DNA of 64,000 nt, taken from Verrucomicrobiia bacterium. Lineage in GTDB: Bacteria > Verrucomicrobiota > Verrucomicrobiia > Limisphaerales > JADLHS01. The notes below the pieces were generated by a model, which was not told the origin of the DNA, searched no databases, and saw nothing but the letters and a program-made list of their open reading frames with translations. Below, in pieces: positions 62,013 to 64,000 of this stretch (positions are counted from its first letter, which is position 1; every line of letters begins with the position of its first letter). The DNA lies in contig JAHCLO010000005.1 of assembly GCA_026125285.1 (NCBI GenBank), positions 124,001 to 188,000 on the forward strand, read 5' to 3'. The position numbers and the translations under genes are program-made.

Positions 62013-62939
62013 ATGGCTGAAGTTCAACATTCAATCAAGGTGGCCGCCCGGCTCTCTGGCCTAACCACCCACGTAATTCGGGTGTGGGAAAAGCGTTACG
62101 ACGCCGTGTCACCCGACCGCACGGATACGAACCGGCGTTTATATTCCAAGGAGGAAATCGAGCGATTGAACCTTCTTCGACTCGCCACTGAAGCGGGTCA
62201 CAGCATCGGTAACATCGCCCGCCTACCCGCTGAACAGTTGCGCAAGCTGGTGGAGGAATTACCGCCTGCCAAAACACCCACACACACAGCCTCCGCCCGT
62301 TCCGTTGACGAAGTGGTAGAGGCTGCCGTAAATGCGACGCGCAATCTGAACGCCACCGAACTGGAGGACATCCTTGGTCGCGCTGCAGTTATGCATGGTC
62401 AACATGGCTTGCTGGAGAATGTCATCAGCCCGTTCGCGGTTAAGATTGGAGATTTGTGGCGTGAAGGCGTTATTACTGCGGCACACGAACATTTCGCCAG
62501 CGTGCTGGTCAGGAGTTTTCTCATCCGCAATTCCAGACCTTACGCATTGAACGGCAACACCCCGACACTGGTGGTCGGAACCCCGGCCGGACAACTTCAC
62601 GAGATTGGCGCCGTCATGGTCGCGGCGGCTGCGAACGACATGGGTTGGCGCGTTGTTTATCTAGGTGCCAGTCTGCCGGCCATGGAGATAGCCGGAGCGG
62701 CCATCCAGAACAAAGCACGGGCTGTGGCCTTGAGCATTGTCTTTCCCGGTGATGATCCGAATCTGGCCGCCGAACTGGAAATCTTGCGCACGCTCTTGCC
62801 CGAGGAAATGGGGCTTATCGCCGGCGGGCGCGCAGCGGAGTCCTACAAACCCACGTTGCAGAAGATCGGCGCCCTGCATGCTAATGAACTGCGTGAACTG
62901 TACCCGATTCTCGAACGTTTGCGCATGCCGGTTGGGTAA
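62013..62939 (+). CDS. CarH/LitR-type MerR regulator with B12-binding domain
   Basis: 308 residues from ATG 62013; the frame opens at 61983. MerR HTH: VAARLSGLTTHVIRVWEKRY. Four-helix cap with the W-x9-E-H motif (Trp149, Glu159-His160: LWREGVITAAHEHFAS). Cobalamin domain with His196 in GQLHEIGAVMVAAA and LGASLP. In CarH the cofactor adenosylcobalamin holds a DNA-bound tetramer in darkness, and light releases it. Differences from the Thermus protein: the E-x-H-x-x-G Glu is Gln, and the His after the cap Trp is Arg. Divergent from the sigma-crt operon. Confidence 0.9.
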   Translation: MAEVQHSIKVAARLSGLTTHVIRVWEKRYDAVSPDRTDTNRRLYSKEEIERLNLLRLATEAGHSIGNIARLPAEQLRKLVEELPPAKTPTHTASARSVDEVVEAAVNATRNLNATELEDILGRAAVMHGQHGLLENVISPFAVKIGDLWREGVITAAHEHFASVLVRSFLIRNSRPYALNGNTPTLVVGTPAGQLHEIGAVMVAAAANDMGWRVVYLGASLPAMEIAGAAIQNKARAVALSIVFPGDDPNLAAELEILRTLLPEEMGLIAGGRAAESYKPTLQKIGALHANELRELYPILERLRMPVG

Positions 62940-62960
62940 AACACCGGGCAGGTTTGCAGA

Positions 62961-63170
62961 CTACAACTTTGTTTTGATGCCGCAAGCGCGCATCAGACAC
63001 CAGCCACGCGCTGCTTCAAACGACACAAAACCACCTGAAACCACCAGGGCCACGCAAAGCCAGACATTGTAGCTGCAAGCGATCAAGCCGCCGACCACCA
63101 GCAATCCACCCGCAACTCCACGTACAACCCGCCCGCGCCTGTCTATATTTCGCCTGAAAAATGTTTTCAC
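62961..63170 (-). CDS. DUF2892 (YgaP-like) membrane protein
   Basis: 69 residues. Starts FFRRNIDRRGRVVRGVAGGL, two membrane helices, and ends ARGWCLMRACGIKTKL. This matches the small DUF2892 membrane proteins related to the tail of rhodanese YgaP. Converges with the CarH-like gene with 21 bases between; nothing known of its function. Confidence 0.75.
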   Translation of the reverse strand: MKTFFRRNIDRRGRVVRGVAGGLLVVGGLIACSYNVWLCVALVVSGGFVSFEAARGWCLMRACGIKTKL

Positions 63171-63224
63171 AAAAATCTCTTAGCACCGCTTTGCGGAACG
63201 GCAAATCCTGTCCCAACTTTCACC

Positions 63225-63710
63225 GTGAAGATGTTCACCTACAAGTCCCAACTTTGGCTGCCTTGCCCCCCTGCTCAAGTGTTTGACTTCTTCTCCGACG
63301 CGCACAATTTGCAGGCAATCACTCCCAACTGGCTCAATTTCAAAATCCTGACGCCCGCCCCCATCCGGATGAAAGAGGGAACGCTGATTGACTACCAGCT
63401 CCGGATCCACGGCCTGCCCGTACGCTGGCAGACAGAGATCACTGCCTGGCAACCGGCTCACCGTTTCGTGGATGAACAAAGACGCGGGCCTTATCGGCTA
63501 TGGATTCACGAACACCGGTTCGATGCGCGAGACGGCGGCACAACCTGCACGGATCAGGTTCGTTACGCGGTTCCGGGAGGCGAATTGATGTATCGCCTGT
63601 TCGTTCGCCGGGATGTCGAGCGCATTTTTGCCTTTCGTGCGGTAAAATTGCGGGCGCTGTTTGGTGGCGGTATTTCCAAAAAACGCAGCCGTCAACCGTC
63701 TGAATTTTGA
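63225..63710 (+). CDS. SRPBCC/COQ10-like protein
   Basis: 161 residues from ATG 63225 or 63231. CPPAQVFDFFSDAHNLQAIT, MKEGTLIDYQLRIHGLPVRW, EQRRGPYRLWIHEHRFDA and DQVRYAVPGGELMYRLFV are the strands of a helix-grip START-like fold. Such proteins often occur in light-induced carotenoid clusters near LitR and photolyases. Ligand unknown. It is separated from the DUF2892 gene by a divergent gap. Confidence 0.85.
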   Translation: MKMFTYKSQLWLPCPPAQVFDFFSDAHNLQAITPNWLNFKILTPAPIRMKEGTLIDYQLRIHGLPVRWQTEITAWQPAHRFVDEQRRGPYRLWIHEHRFDARDGGTTCTDQVRYAVPGGELMYRLFVRRDVERIFAFRAVKLRALFGGGISKKRSRQPSEF

Positions 63711-63767
63711 TTACGCTGAACAATGTTTCAATTAGCGGAGCAGGAGAATTCAGTTTACCGTTCGCCC

Positions 63768-64000
63768 ATGCCAGAACCTCGCATAAAGAGCCACTGCACG
63801 CTGTTGTTGCTCTGCGGGCTTACTTGCCTGCCACTGTCTTTAACCGCGGCTGCGACGAATTCACCCACCGTCTCACGCTACGAAACCCGAGCGGACCACG
63901 ATCCGGACGGCATCGGCAAATTTTACCTGGGACGCGAGATTGCGCATGTCATGGGACATCAGGCCGCCGATTGGCTCGAACGCCCGGAACGCGAACGGGA
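63768..64000 (+). CDS. Exported class I methyltransferase-like protein (5' part)
   Basis: 77 residues run from ATG 63768 off the end of the window. Signal CTLLLLCGLTCLPLSLTAAA, then IGKFYLGREIAHVMGHQAAD and WLERPERER, the N-terminus of a group of secreted SAM-dependent methyltransferase-fold proteins. The catalytic region lies beyond the window. Confidence 0.6.
   Translation, partial: MPEPRIKSHCTLLLLCGLTCLPLSLTAAATNSPTVSRYETRADHDPDGIGKFYLGREIAHVMGHQAADWLERPERER

Overview
The window is a GC-rich chromosomal segment from a bacterium that looks like a member of the Verrucomicrobiota, probably near Pedosphaera/Limisphaerales. That placement is an inference. It rests on a PEP-CTERM protein, an H-X9-DG prepilin, Tat-exported Gfo/Idh/MocA oxidoreductases, an ECF sigma factor next to a TPR-bearing Ser/Thr kinase, SGNH-DUF1080 and PPC-domain proteins, and many compound palindromic repeats.

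Layout. 1-5500: exported beta-propeller protein, prepilin, cytochrome P450. 5500-10600: repeat-rich spacer, a small gene pair with a nucleotidyltransferase, gatB, a DUF2310-like gene, an oxidoreductase and tRNA-Leu(CAA). 10.7-16.6 kb: a TMEM14-like gene with an early stop, a PQQ-type propeller, an AT-richer island of unknown and decaying genes, an esterase and a MoCo-carrier-like protein. 16.6-22 kb: ferredoxin, DUF2784, FHA protein, then tyrA-aroA-cmk-plsC. 22-26 kb (minus): oxidoreductase, DUF4404, tmk, cysS. 27-38 kb: sugar kinase, exported proteins, ECF sigma/kinase pair, PPC protein, Uma2 protein, oxidoreductase. 38-41 kb: repeats, pseudogenes and a HigBA-type toxin-antitoxin pair. 41-53 kb: secreted glycosidase-like proteins, sialidase, phosphatase, SGNH hydrolase and a beta-lactamase-family protein.

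53.4-63.7 kb is a carotenoid locus. A seven-gene minus-strand operon runs sigma-70 factor, CrtI-type enzyme, PQQ-like propeller, second CrtI-type enzyme, PlsC-like acyltransferase, GT2 glycosyltransferase, thioredoxin-like protein. Opposite it lies a CarH/LitR-type B12 photoreceptor repressor, followed by a DUF2892 gene, an SRPBCC gene and an exported methyltransferase cut by the window end. Hexamers close to TGTCTA, paired at exact 11-bp spacing, overlap the operon promoter and precede the repressor gene. This suggests light-relieved repression of an acylated, glycosylated carotenoid pathway through a sigma factor.

The most unusual feature is a family of 64-76 bp palindromic elements (arms GTAGCCGCCGACGTGAGGAG.../reverse complement). 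They lie between genes and also, in frame, inside aroA, a beta-lactamase-family gene and the carotenoid glycosyltransferase. A second palindrome family lies in frame in an esterase. They behave like the coding palindromic elements known from Rickettsia.
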